A stretch of DNA of 64,000 nt, from assembly GCF_004339525.1 (NCBI RefSeq), contig NZ_SMGE01000001.1:5270001-5334000 (forward strand), written 5' to 3'. The translations under genes and the position numbers were made by a program. How positions within the stretch are numbered: position 1 is the first letter of the stretch; each line of letters opens with the position of its first letter. Positions 11,001 through 18,552 of this stretch are shown one piece after another. The notes under the pieces are model-generated. The model did not search any database. It was not told the origin of the DNA and saw only the letters and a list, made by a program, of their open reading frames with translations. This DNA comes from Flavobacterium sp. 90. Lineage in GTDB: Bacteria; Bacteroidota; Bacteroidia; Flavobacteriales; Flavobacteriaceae.

Positions 11001-11555
11001 AGAATAAATGCAGATGACAGAAAGCCTTTAGGTAATCTGAACCCAAATTACTTTGGAGGATGGAACAATACCATGACCTATAAAAATTTCAGTTTTTCTT
11101 TTAATTTTCAATACTCACAAGGAAATCAAAAACAAGTAAACCTGGGGGATTTTATGGGTGAACCAAATCCTCAATTTAATGTTAGCAATACTACTACAAT
11201 TGTGTATGATACCTGGACACCTGAAAATCCTAACGCGACTTATGGGCGTGTAGGGGTGGCTAGTGAAGGGGTTGCTATTTCAAAATATGTTGGGGATGCT
11301 TCTTATATACGTCTTCGCTCTACTTCTTTTGGATATAACTTTCCGAGACAATGGCTGGATAAAACGGAAATTGCCAATATGAGATTATCACTTTCTGCTA
11401 ATAATTTATTTACGATCAGCAATTATATAGGAATTGACCCAGAATCGGTTGTTCAGCCAAGAGCTGGCAGTCAAACAACTGATTTAAATCAGGATTCGAC
11501 CTATTCGTATCCGATGGCAAAAAGCTTTACGATCGGTTTAAATGTGACTTTTTAA
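8085..11555 (+). CDS. SusC/RagA-family TonB-dependent outer-membrane receptor with STN domain
   Basis: This outer-membrane transporter partners with the following SusD lipoprotein. The long N terminus carries a hydrophobic signal around residues 24-43. An STN domain follows (about 47-120; VDEVFNLIMSQTNYTF), which is the module that signals to FecR. A carboxypeptidase-regulatory-like domain (about 130-215) contains an odd spacer between its first strands. The TonB-box/plug junction EQVIVVGYGTTKKKDLTGAI is at about 223-242, and the plug contains VDGIPI and DASAAAIYGSRAANGVI. The rest is the 22-stranded barrel, ending SFTIGLNVTF with a terminal aromatic. At 1156 residues it is typical of the family. 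Its substrate is not evident from sequence. Confidence 0.96.
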   Translation: MENKLTSVSFPHRKENFKIKKTRKLLFLFCTIVFGLLPSTVLSQTANIKIDQDKTASVDEVFNLIMSQTNYTFIYQVQQFKNYPKVKLEKGTIQADELLKKTLSSGNFNYNFTGNTIVINEIPKLKDNSEITISGKVTDKNGLSIPGISVYASSSNKTSGETPDKNFVVRGTVTDFDGSFSIKAQSGYYMFATGVGYDLYSEPITSNKKNYTIVLKEKVSQLEQVIVVGYGTTKKKDLTGAIGSVKAEEITQVKTQTIDQALGGRVSGVYVSPLSGRPGAGAAVNIRGLTSLRGDNQPLYVVDGIPITINPSFESNGLGSSGVRENPLMAINPNDVERVDILKDASAAAIYGSRAANGVIIVTTKRGKRNQKPQFNFSVNSTFQNPTSRFDFLNADQYRAFQTTYAQNRIAQGQGTPADNAIIDGTFFGNANTDWQKKILNQNALWNEYRFNVMGGSENVNYLVAANVTDQEGMMIGTKFKRYNFASNLDATITEHFKVGASINYNYSINKTSNVNGLMMGNFRPDLDVYQDNGEYTTSPALLGPNPTSRNPVGGEGLAKNNTAAQNIFGSVYGEIKIIEGLNFKSLLSIAANNDETNNFMPSFSQLAGQDPVDGSAEATLLVQHNKGYSTSFSNTLNYIKKFESGHSIDAVVGISWDQSRLDLQAQNYAGFPDDFILTNVGSASRATTYQSEALENGLNSVFGRFNYIYKDRYLATFTARRDGSTKFGTNNQYGFFPSGALAWNVHNEAFFKSKVINQLKLRASLGRTGSDNLASFSYLAYLNSLAGGNSIYANVNGIVVNSIPNNNIKWEETNQLDFGLEFGLFNNRLNGEVGYFKKKTNGIILYTPVPSETGTSRYNSNIADVSNKGWEITLGGDVIRGGAFKWNSSFNISFVKNNVDHLNGGSVLAGGSSPSIVEGQPIGVIMGYEVVGIAQNQAQINALNAGSPTGSYYGNLSQPGDYIFRDVNGDGRINADDRKPLGNLNPNYFGGWNNTMTYKNFSFSFNFQYSQGNQKQVNLGDFMGEPNPQFNVSNTTTIVYDTWTPENPNATYGRVGVASEGVAISKYVGDASYIRLRSTSFGYNFPRQWLDKTEIANMRLSLSANNLFTISNYIGIDPESVVQPRAGSQTTDLNQDSTYSYPMAKSFTIGLNVTF

Positions 11556-11571
11556 TTAAAAAAAACATAAG

Positions 11572-13068
11572 ATGAAATCAAGAATTAATATATATATAGC
11601 AGCAAGTCTTTTTTCAGTTTTTTTGGGATCATGTGAATTGACAAAAGATTTAGACGAGTATGAACCTTTGTATTCTCTGCCGGCTGAAACTGCCATTGCA
11701 GACGAAAGTTCATCAGAGCTTGCCCTTACAGGAGTGTATGCCATTTTACAGCAAAAAGGAGGGAGTAATCCTATAAGTTCGATTTTAGGAAGCACTTTAA
11801 GCGGTGTGGATACCGGAGGCTATCCGGCATTTCTTAATGCTGAGGATAGAGCTTTATTAGCCAATACCCCATTGACAATTGGAGGTAAAGTGCAGAGCCT
11901 GTATGCTGGAGAATATACTATGATCAATAGAGCCAATTGGGTAATAAGCGGTGTTGAAAAATTGACAGATGCTAATTTTACCAACGATAACAGGCGATTG
12001 GAGATTATTGGTGAAGCCAAAATTATGAGAGCTTTGGGGCATTTTACCCTGCTCAAGGAATTTGGGCAGTTTTACGATATTAATTCTGAGTACGGAGTTA
12101 ATGTCCGTTTAGAACCTGCAAAAGATGCGACAGCGCTACCAAGAGTTTCGGTTGGGGCAACCTATGATGCTATTTTGAAGGATTTGGAAGATGGCATTAC
12201 ACTAGCTCCGGATTTAAGACGAAAATATTATGCCAATAAAACGTTTGCAAAAGGCTTAAAGGCTAAAGTGCTATTGTATATGGGAAGATATGCCGAAGCA
12301 GCAGCAACTGCTAAAGATATTCTGGATAATTCAGGGCCTAATTTTGCAATGGTGTCTAATTTTGCTACACTTTTTGATCATTCTACACTAAATACTTTAA
12401 ATAATACAGAAGGGCTTTTTGCGGTTTATGCAGATGGTGACGAAACCTTGGGCAACGGAAATTTCTGGACTGTTTTTAATGCCGTTTCAGATTCATATTA
12501 CAATTTAGGGACAACAGGAACTATGACAGTAGCAGGGCAGGTCATCAATTATGACGCAACGAGAATTCCTTTTATGAAAACAGGATCTTATGCTATTCCT
12601 AATTTTGGTTATAATGGGAACATGAAATTTGCACAACGTTTTGGCCCTCAGTCACAGTTTGAGACAGTGTATTATTTACGTATGGCCGAAATATATTTAA
12701 TTTATGCAGAAGCCGCTGCAAGAAGCACCAATAGTGTGTCATCGCAAGCACTTGCTGCCTTAAATGCGGTAAGAATCAGGGCAGGAGCCACAACTGGAGG
12801 TAATGGTTTTGTGACTTATCCGGCTGCCATTTCATATGCACAATTTTTAGAAGCAGTGCGTATTGAGAAAATGATGGAGCTGGGTTCAGAAACAGGAGAG
12901 AACTGGTACGATTTGATTCGTTATGATTATGCAGACGGATTTGGAACAGGATTTCAAGTATCCAATGTAAAAGCGACAGCTACCAATCCGGATTTTTTCA
13001 TTATGCCAATTCCTGATGTATCTATAAAAGCAGGAAATAATATTATTAAACAAAATCCTGGTTACTAG
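11572..13068 (+). CDS. SusD/RagB-family nutrient-binding outer-membrane lipoprotein
   Basis: This surface lipoprotein caps the SusC barrel and binds the substrate. The N terminus is a lipoprotein signal with the lipobox FLGSC, lipidated at Cys21. The body has the SusD TPR-like features: NRANWVISGVEKL, RRLEIIGEAKIMRALGHFTLL and a C-terminal region with YYLRMAEIYLIYAEAAAR, LNAVRIRAGA and the ELGSETGENWYDLIRY stretch. At 498 residues it is average. It begins 16 bases after the SusC stop and is cotranscribed with it. A strong symmetrical terminator follows at 13081. Confidence 0.95.
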   Translation: MKSRINIYIAASLFSVFLGSCELTKDLDEYEPLYSLPAETAIADESSSELALTGVYAILQQKGGSNPISSILGSTLSGVDTGGYPAFLNAEDRALLANTPLTIGGKVQSLYAGEYTMINRANWVISGVEKLTDANFTNDNRRLEIIGEAKIMRALGHFTLLKEFGQFYDINSEYGVNVRLEPAKDATALPRVSVGATYDAILKDLEDGITLAPDLRRKYYANKTFAKGLKAKVLLYMGRYAEAAATAKDILDNSGPNFAMVSNFATLFDHSTLNTLNNTEGLFAVYADGDETLGNGNFWTVFNAVSDSYYNLGTTGTMTVAGQVINYDATRIPFMKTGSYAIPNFGYNGNMKFAQRFGPQSQFETVYYLRMAEIYLIYAEAAARSTNSVSSQALAALNAVRIRAGATTGGNGFVTYPAAISYAQFLEAVRIEKMMELGSETGENWYDLIRYDYADGFGTGFQVSNVKATATNPDFFIMPIPDVSIKAGNNIIKQNPGY

Positions 13069-13080
13069 TTTTTAAATAAA

Positions 13081-13106
13081 AAGCCTTTGGCAGCTGCCAA
13101 AGGCTT
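13081..13106. terminator. Perfectly palindromic terminator after susC/susD
   Basis: The half-site aagcctttggcag is followed directly by its exact reverse complement (13 bp per arm, no spacer). It starts 12 bases after the SusD stop and is followed by T-rich sequence. It would terminate or attenuate between the transport genes and the TlpA gene. Confidence 0.8.
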
Positions 13107-13360
13107 ATTTATCCCCTTTTTAATAAAATTAAAAAACAGCAGATAATTTATCTGTATGCTGGATGCGCTGTATGTAATATATTGAAGTACAGCTGTATAA
13201 ATCCTTGCAGTTATTTTAAAATAAATTTTCTCATTAAATCCTCAGGCTTAATGAAGTAATGTGTTTTTGATTTGCCTTTCATGGGCTATAATAATAGAAG
13301 GTGTATTTAAGAATAGATTCCTAATTAATAGGACAACGAAATAAAAGATTAAATAATTAA

Positions 13361-14623
13361 ATGAATTTTAAGATGAAAATTAGCTGTTACTGCATTGCCT
13401 TGGTAAGTGTATTACTACTAGGCTGTAAAGATGGAAAAGAAAAGACTTCATATACTTTTACTGGTAATATAGAAGGAGCTGCCGATGGAACTAAAGTATT
13501 TTTGAAAGCTGTTGACCAGGATCTTCAAACAGCTGTACTGAATCCCGGAACTATTGTGGACAGTACACAAATTAAAGATGGGAAGTTTATGTTTTCCGGA
13601 AAGCTTCCGGAGGCGAAATTACATCTTTTAGTAATAAACAGTAAATCGGATTCTGAAGAATCCAGAGAACCTGTTTATCAGCCTTCAATTCCTGTTTTCC
13701 TGGAGAATAGTGATATTGAGCTTAAAGCGATGCTGGACAGTATTCCATCAGCTGACGCACTTTTGTCTGAAGGTAAATTTTCATTTAAAAATATTTCAGT
13801 TACAGGTTCTGCTAGCCAGGATATCTATTTAAATTATTTAGAAGGAGTAAAACGTTTTGGAGAGAAAGCTAGTGCTCTTTTTAACTCAGAATACCTTCCA
13901 TATTTAAATCCGGCGAAAGGATCGGTAAAAGAGCCTATTTCCAAAGGAGTTGCCATTGTAACTAAAATCGAAGACAATCAAGAGAAAAGACATGCCTATG
14001 TTTTTCAATTCATAAAGGAAAATATAGACAATATGGTAGGAATGACCCTTGCCAAAGAGGAACTGAGTAAGTTTTCTGTGGAAGAATTGGAAAAATTATC
14101 ATTCTATATTCCTGCTGCTCAAAAAAATACCGCGACAGGCAAAAATTTAATTAAGCAAATTTCCAATACTAAGAGCGTGGCTTCTGGTGCTTTTTATATT
14201 GATCTTCCTTTTGAGGATTCAAAAGGGAAGACTGTGAAACTTTCTGATTATGTCGGAAAGGGCAAATATGTCCTATTGGAGTTTTGGGCTTCATGGTGTC
14301 ATCCATGCAGAGCTGATATTCCGCATTTAAAAGAAGTTTATGAGCTGTATCATCCGGAAGGTTTTGAAATCATCAGTGTTTCTATGGATCAGGATAAGCA
14401 GGCATGGCTCGGAGCTGTAAAAGAAGAAAAGGAGCCCTGGCTGCAAATTTCAGATTTGCAGGCATTTAACGGTGACCTGGCTAAGATTTATCAGCTTCGC
14501 GCGATACCAACTTGTATCCTATTGGATCCTAAAGGAAAAATAGTGACCAGAAATATGAGGGGCTCGTTCATGGATAAAAAGCTTATAGAACTTTACGGTA
14601 ATCAGTTCGGGAAAAATTTTTAA
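13361..14623 (+). CDS. TlpA-like thioredoxin-fold lipoprotein with DUF4369-type N-terminal domain
   Basis: This is a predicted envelope thiol:disulfide oxidoreductase. The signal ends in a lipobox VLLLGC. The N-terminal half (about 30-130) resembles the DUF4369 beta-rich domain found in Bacteroidota TlpA proteins (YTFTGNIEGAADGTKVFLKA). A helical middle follows, and then a C-terminal AhpC/TSA-type thioredoxin fold with the redox motif FWASWCHPCRAD (Cys313, Cys316) and the cis-proline segment LRAIPTCILLDPKG. The 420-residue length is normal. It lies downstream of SusC/SusD in the same orientation, after a terminator-like palindrome and a 290-base gap, so it probably has its own promoter. Reducing power would come from DsbD (18553). 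Confidence 0.92.
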   Translation: MNFKMKISCYCIALVSVLLLGCKDGKEKTSYTFTGNIEGAADGTKVFLKAVDQDLQTAVLNPGTIVDSTQIKDGKFMFSGKLPEAKLHLLVINSKSDSEESREPVYQPSIPVFLENSDIELKAMLDSIPSADALLSEGKFSFKNISVTGSASQDIYLNYLEGVKRFGEKASALFNSEYLPYLNPAKGSVKEPISKGVAIVTKIEDNQEKRHAYVFQFIKENIDNMVGMTLAKEELSKFSVEELEKLSFYIPAAQKNTATGKNLIKQISNTKSVASGAFYIDLPFEDSKGKTVKLSDYVGKGKYVLLEFWASWCHPCRADIPHLKEVYELYHPEGFEIISVSMDQDKQAWLGAVKEEKEPWLQISDLQAFNGDLAKIYQLRAIPTCILLDPKGKIVTRNMRGSFMDKKLIELYGNQFGKNF

Positions 14624-14651
14624 TACGCAATAATAGTAAATACAATAGATT

Positions 14652-15167
14652 ATGATAGTTTTTAAAAGATATGCATTTATACTGTTTATGATCCTTGGAG
14701 TAAAATCCTATGCTCAAAAGCAGCCAGATACAGGCTTTACCAAAAAAGTAGAAAAGGCGGCATCGGCACTTAAAGTGAAAAGCCCTGTCATTTCAGATCC
14801 TGTTTCACTTAATGCCCAAGTAGTATGGAATGATAATAAAAGCCAGGTGGCTGTTGTAATTAAGGTTAAAGTACTTCCGGGTTGGCATATTTACGCTTAT
14901 GTCCCTAAAAACCAGCCTTACATTCAGTCTAAAATGGTATTGGAACTTCCTAAGGGCGTGACACCGTTATCAGAATGGACCAAACCAAATTCCTATCCAT
15001 ATGAGGATAATATTTTTGTCTATGAGGGTCAGATGTTATTTACCCGATATTTCTCGGTAAAAGATTTGGGTACAGGAGCTAAAATAAGCGCCGGATTATT
15101 TTACCAGACCTGTGATATCAGGCAGTGTCTGCCTCCTAATACAAAGGTTAAGGAGTTAAAATTATAA
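14652..15167 (+). CDS. Secreted DsbD N-terminal-domain-like protein
   Basis: This 171-residue exported protein resembles the periplasmic N-terminal (alpha) domain of DsbD as a free-standing unit. It has an N-terminal signal sequence (FILFMILGVKSYA). The beta-sandwich core contains VLPGWHIYAYVPKNQPYIQ and a C-terminal FYQTCDIRQCLPP with two cysteines. The second of these corresponds to the redox Cys of the alpha domain. It probably receives electrons from the membrane DsbD and passes them to a neighbouring TlpA, but that is inference. The same fold recurs as the N-terminal domain of the full-length DsbD at 18553, so the locus has two copies. Its stop overlaps a potential start at 15167. Confidence 0.8.
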   Translation: MIVFKRYAFILFMILGVKSYAQKQPDTGFTKKVEKAASALKVKSPVISDPVSLNAQVVWNDNKSQVAVVIKVKVLPGWHIYAYVPKNQPYIQSKMVLELPKGVTPLSEWTKPNSYPYEDNIFVYEGQMLFTRYFSVKDLGTGAKISAGLFYQTCDIRQCLPPNTKVKELKL

Positions 15168-15190
15168 TGTTAACAATTAAAAAAAATATA

Positions 15191-16687
15191 ATGAAACAAG
15201 TAAGAACTTTGGTAGTATTGATTATGATACTATTCTGTGCAAATGTTACACTTCATGCACAGCAAAATAAAAAAGAAAACCTTTCGGTTTTGTATGTAGG
15301 ATATGATCCTGCTATACCTGTTGATGAAAAAATTATCAATTCACCTACTGCAACTGGAGGGATGACACCTGAGCGTTTCAAAGAAGATGTAAAAACCCGT
15401 TTTAATGCATTTGAAAGTTATTTAAAAGAGTATTTTACCACTGTAAAAGCTGTTGATGCCCGAAGTTATACGATGGATATGTCTAAAAATTATGACGTTA
15501 CAATCTTTGACCAGACAATTAACCCGTGGGAAAAAGAACAGCGTTCTCCATACAAACAGGCAAAATTTCTAACGGAAGATTTTGATTTCCCTACCATTTT
15601 TATTGGACATACAGCTCCCCAGATGGGAGGCAGTATCGGTTTGAAGTTGGATTGGTTGTGTTTATGCCTTGATGCTGATGCGCATCATTTAAAGGCCGAG
15701 CATCCTATTTTTAAAGGACCTTTTCCTGTAAAGCTGACTATGGTTGTCAAACCGACTCCGGCAGATATTTACCATTACCCTTCAGGGAAGGATGTGCCAA
15801 AAGAAATACCAATGTGGCGTGTGCAGAAAGAAGGCTATCAGGAAGGTAAAGGTTACCGTATTGGACTTGTAGCCAGAGGTGATGGTTTCTTAGATTCTCC
15901 TGATGCAGAATATATCTCTAGTGGCGTGAACAGTAAAGATGTAGGGGCAGTAGCTATTGGCCGCCATGGAAATTTCTTATTATGGGGCTTTTCTGCTTCA
16001 CCGGATTTTATGACTGATGAAGCCAAACAGGTCTTTGCAAATACAGTGGTGTATATTAAAAAATTTAAAGGACAGAAACCTATTGCCAGAAAATATAATG
16101 ATCGTATTGGAACAAAGAGCATTGTCGATGAAATGGTTGCCAAGCTCAACACAGAATCTTTTGAGGAGTTTAAAATCTACATGGGAGAAATGAATATAGT
16201 ACGAGAGAAGAGTATAAATGAATTGCTGACCAAAAAAGAAAAAGGAGAAAAGCTAAGTGAGCTTGAAGAAGCGATATTGGGGGCTCAGTCACAGCCAATT
16301 CCTGTACCAACTTGGGAGCAGTATCTTCAACAGACCGCTCAGACTTTTTATAAGCCGGAATACATTAAAAATGTAGATAAATTAAAAAAATATTTAAAAG
16401 ACAACAGAAAGTATATGTACTCTGATCCTAAAGGTTTCTTTGATCTAAAAGTTGATGAGGATGTTAAAAAGTTAGGTGTAGACAACGAAGACGTAAAGCT
16501 TTTACAGCGTTGTGTAAGTCTTTTAAAGAGTGGTAAAGATACTGATTTAGCAAAAAGAGTGCTTTTGCGTTACACAGGCATGGAGAAAAGTGCTCAGGAG
16601 TGGGAAAAATGGTTAAACGAGAATTCATCCAAATTATTCTTTACAGAAGCAGGAGGTTATAAATGGATGATTGACACTACCAAATAA
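15191..16687 (+). CDS. Secreted protein of unknown function, possible ThuA/class I amidotransferase-like fold
   Basis: I do not recognise a precise family. A signal peptide (TLVVLIMILFCANVTLHAQ) is followed by an alpha/beta-looking N-terminal half. There, LSVLYVGYDPA, DVTIFDQTINPW, FPTIFIGH and, near residue 270, VAIGRHGNFLLWGFSASPDFM alternate strands and helices as in ThuA-like or GATase1-like proteins. The C-terminal 200 residues are charged and helical (WEQYLQQTAQ, LLKSGKDTDLAKRVLLRYTG). A start at 15167, overlapping the previous stop as TAATG, is also open. I prefer 15191 because it gives a compact signal peptide. Cotranscription with its neighbours and export place it in the same envelope redox process. 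Confidence 0.7.
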   Translation: MKQVRTLVVLIMILFCANVTLHAQQNKKENLSVLYVGYDPAIPVDEKIINSPTATGGMTPERFKEDVKTRFNAFESYLKEYFTTVKAVDARSYTMDMSKNYDVTIFDQTINPWEKEQRSPYKQAKFLTEDFDFPTIFIGHTAPQMGGSIGLKLDWLCLCLDADAHHLKAEHPIFKGPFPVKLTMVVKPTPADIYHYPSGKDVPKEIPMWRVQKEGYQEGKGYRIGLVARGDGFLDSPDAEYISSGVNSKDVGAVAIGRHGNFLLWGFSASPDFMTDEAKQVFANTVVYIKKFKGQKPIARKYNDRIGTKSIVDEMVAKLNTESFEEFKIYMGEMNIVREKSINELLTKKEKGEKLSELEEAILGAQSQPIPVPTWEQYLQQTAQTFYKPEYIKNVDKLKKYLKDNRKYMYSDPKGFFDLKVDEDVKKLGVDNEDVKLLQRCVSLLKSGKDTDLAKRVLLRYTGMEKSAQEWEKWLNENSSKLFFTEAGGYKWMIDTTK

Positions 16688-16730
16688 TAATTAGCATCAG
16701 TTTTAAAGATCAAAAATAAAAAATCAAAAA

Positions 16731-18104
16731 ATGAGAAAAATAATTTGTTTAATAGCTTTGGCATTAGTGTTTGTGTCCTGGAACAAGAAGGAAGCGGACT
16801 ATGCTTTAATTTCGGGAGTTATTACCCATAAGTCAGCGGATTGGAAAATTGTAAGTAAAGACCAATCCTTTTCACAGGTACTCAAAATCAATGCCCAGGG
16901 AAAATTCAGTGATACCCTTCGTGTTAAGGAAGGGATTTATTTTCTATATGACGGAAAAAATTTCGCCCAGCTGTACATTGAAAACGGGGCAGCTATTGTA
17001 GTGAATGCAGATGCTGCTGATTTCAATAAAACGATAAAGTTTTCAGGTAAAGGAAGTGAAGCTACTAATTATCTTGCAGTAAAACAGCAGACAGAGGATA
17101 AGTTGATGGGAGACCAAAAAGCATTTTACATGCTCGAAGAAGCAGAATTTAAAGCTAAATCAAAGCAAATCAAAGAAGGTCTGGAAACAGTTCTGAATGG
17201 TGTTAAAGGGCTTTCAGAAAGCTATAAAACCAAAGAGAAGAGAAATCTAAATTACAGCTATCTGGCAAAGTTAGACAACTTTGAGAAATACCATGAGTAT
17301 TTTGCAGCAAAACCTGGTTTTAAGGTGTCTCAGGGATTTTTGAGTGAACTTGATGGTTTGTCTTTTGAGAATCTGGAAGATTTCAATTTTTCCGAGGACT
17401 ACAAAAAAATGATAGTTTCGTATCATATGAAGCAAGCGGAGAAGCTAAGTAAATCAGATTCACTTGCTGAGGATGTGTCAGCATTAAAGTCAATAGGTAC
17501 AGTTTCGAATGCGACAATTAAGAATGAACTTCTGTTTTCCATGGCTGCAGTAGGAATTACGACAACATCAGATCTAAAAAGTTATTACAAGGAATTTATG
17601 GCTGCTTCTTCAAATGAAGACAATAAAAAAGTAATTACTCAGAGTTACAATAAACTGCTTATTGTGGACAAGGGGCAGCCTTCGCCAAAATTTGTAAATT
17701 TTGAAAATAATGAAGGCGGTAAAACATCGCTGGCAGATCTAAAAGGGAAATATGTATACATCGACGTTTGGGCAACCTGGTGCGGTCCTTGTATGGCTGA
17801 ACTTCCTTTCCTAAAAAAAATGGAGGAGAAATACGAAGGAAAGAATATCACCTTTGTAAGTATATCGGCTGATAAAGCCAGTGCTCATGACAAATGGAAA
17901 AAGATGATCGTAGATAAAAAATTAGGGGGTATCCAGTTAATGGCGGACAAAGATTTTGACTCTCAGTTTTTAAAGGATTATTCGATAATGGCTATTCCTA
18001 GATTCATCCTGCTTGATCCTGCGGGGAATATTATCAGTTCAAATGCGCCCCGACCTGCGGAAGAGGATAAAATAGTTAAACTATTTACTGACCTGGGGAT
18101 ATAA
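16731..18104 (+). CDS. TlpA-like thioredoxin-fold protein, lipobox Cys replaced by Trp
   Basis: This is a predicted envelope disulfide reductase of 457 residues. The N terminus is a short hydrophobic signal (IICLIALALVFVS), a mostly helical middle follows, and the C-terminal TlpA domain has WATWCGPCMAELPFL (Cys351, Cys354) and the cis-Pro segment YSIMAIPRFILLDPAG. The residue after VFVS, where the lipid-accepting Cys would sit, is Trp (codon TGG at 16779-16781), followed by the NKKE sequence expected just after a lipidated Cys. One base change from TGC or TGT explains this. The protein may therefore remain inner-membrane anchored or be mis-sorted. It follows the 15191 gene by 43 bases. Confidence 0.9.
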   Translation: MRKIICLIALALVFVSWNKKEADYALISGVITHKSADWKIVSKDQSFSQVLKINAQGKFSDTLRVKEGIYFLYDGKNFAQLYIENGAAIVVNADAADFNKTIKFSGKGSEATNYLAVKQQTEDKLMGDQKAFYMLEEAEFKAKSKQIKEGLETVLNGVKGLSESYKTKEKRNLNYSYLAKLDNFEKYHEYFAAKPGFKVSQGFLSELDGLSFENLEDFNFSEDYKKMIVSYHMKQAEKLSKSDSLAEDVSALKSIGTVSNATIKNELLFSMAAVGITTTSDLKSYYKEFMAASSNEDNKKVITQSYNKLLIVDKGQPSPKFVNFENNEGGKTSLADLKGKYVYIDVWATWCGPCMAELPFLKKMEEKYEGKNITFVSISADKASAHDKWKKMIVDKKLGGIQLMADKDFDSQFLKDYSIMAIPRFILLDPAGNIISSNAPRPAEEDKIVKLFTDLGI

Positions 18105-18552
18105 AAAAACAAAAACTGTCGTACATCTGCAAGGCAAAATATTATTAATTTACTTGAATTGAGCAATAAAAAAGTCTCTTTTTTAAGTGAGTAGTAATTT
18201 TGTTGCCTTTTTGTAAATAAAAAAATAAAAATTTAACAGTTTTTGACAAGGGTATAAGATCATTTTAGACTCTATATATAAAACAGCATCTCGTTGCAAT
18301 TAGCATCACCTGACCTTTTTGAAAGTACTTTTAAAAGTTGGAATACTTCTTTATAATATTTTGTTTCAATAAGAAAATTTTGAATTAGTAAGCAAATTTA
18401 GAAACAATTAAGGAAGAAAGAAAAGAGGACTCAATACAACCGGTCCTCTTTCTATATTAACAAGTTATGAAAAGTATAAAAAAAAGCAGGAATTAAGAGA
18501 TACTTTGTTATAGGGCCTTTAAAGATTCATCCCAAATAATTATAAAATATCT
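18105..18552. other. Intergenic region upstream of dsbD with promoter-like and hairpin elements
   Basis: No ORF is visible. A TAATTTTG at 18191-18198 fits the Bacteroidota -7 consensus TAnnTTTG. A hairpin with arms aaagaggac / gtcctcttt lies at 18422-18451, followed by a weak T-rich stretch. The two elements could bracket a short transcript, or they may simply be the promoter and an upstream terminator. A separate promoter for dsbD is expected in the last 100 bases. Confidence 0.35.
18421..18453. terminator. Hairpin upstream of dsbD
   Basis: Nine-bp arms aaagaggac / gtcctcttt with an 11-12 base loop are followed by tctat. It may end transcription from the upstream redox genes. Confidence 0.55.
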
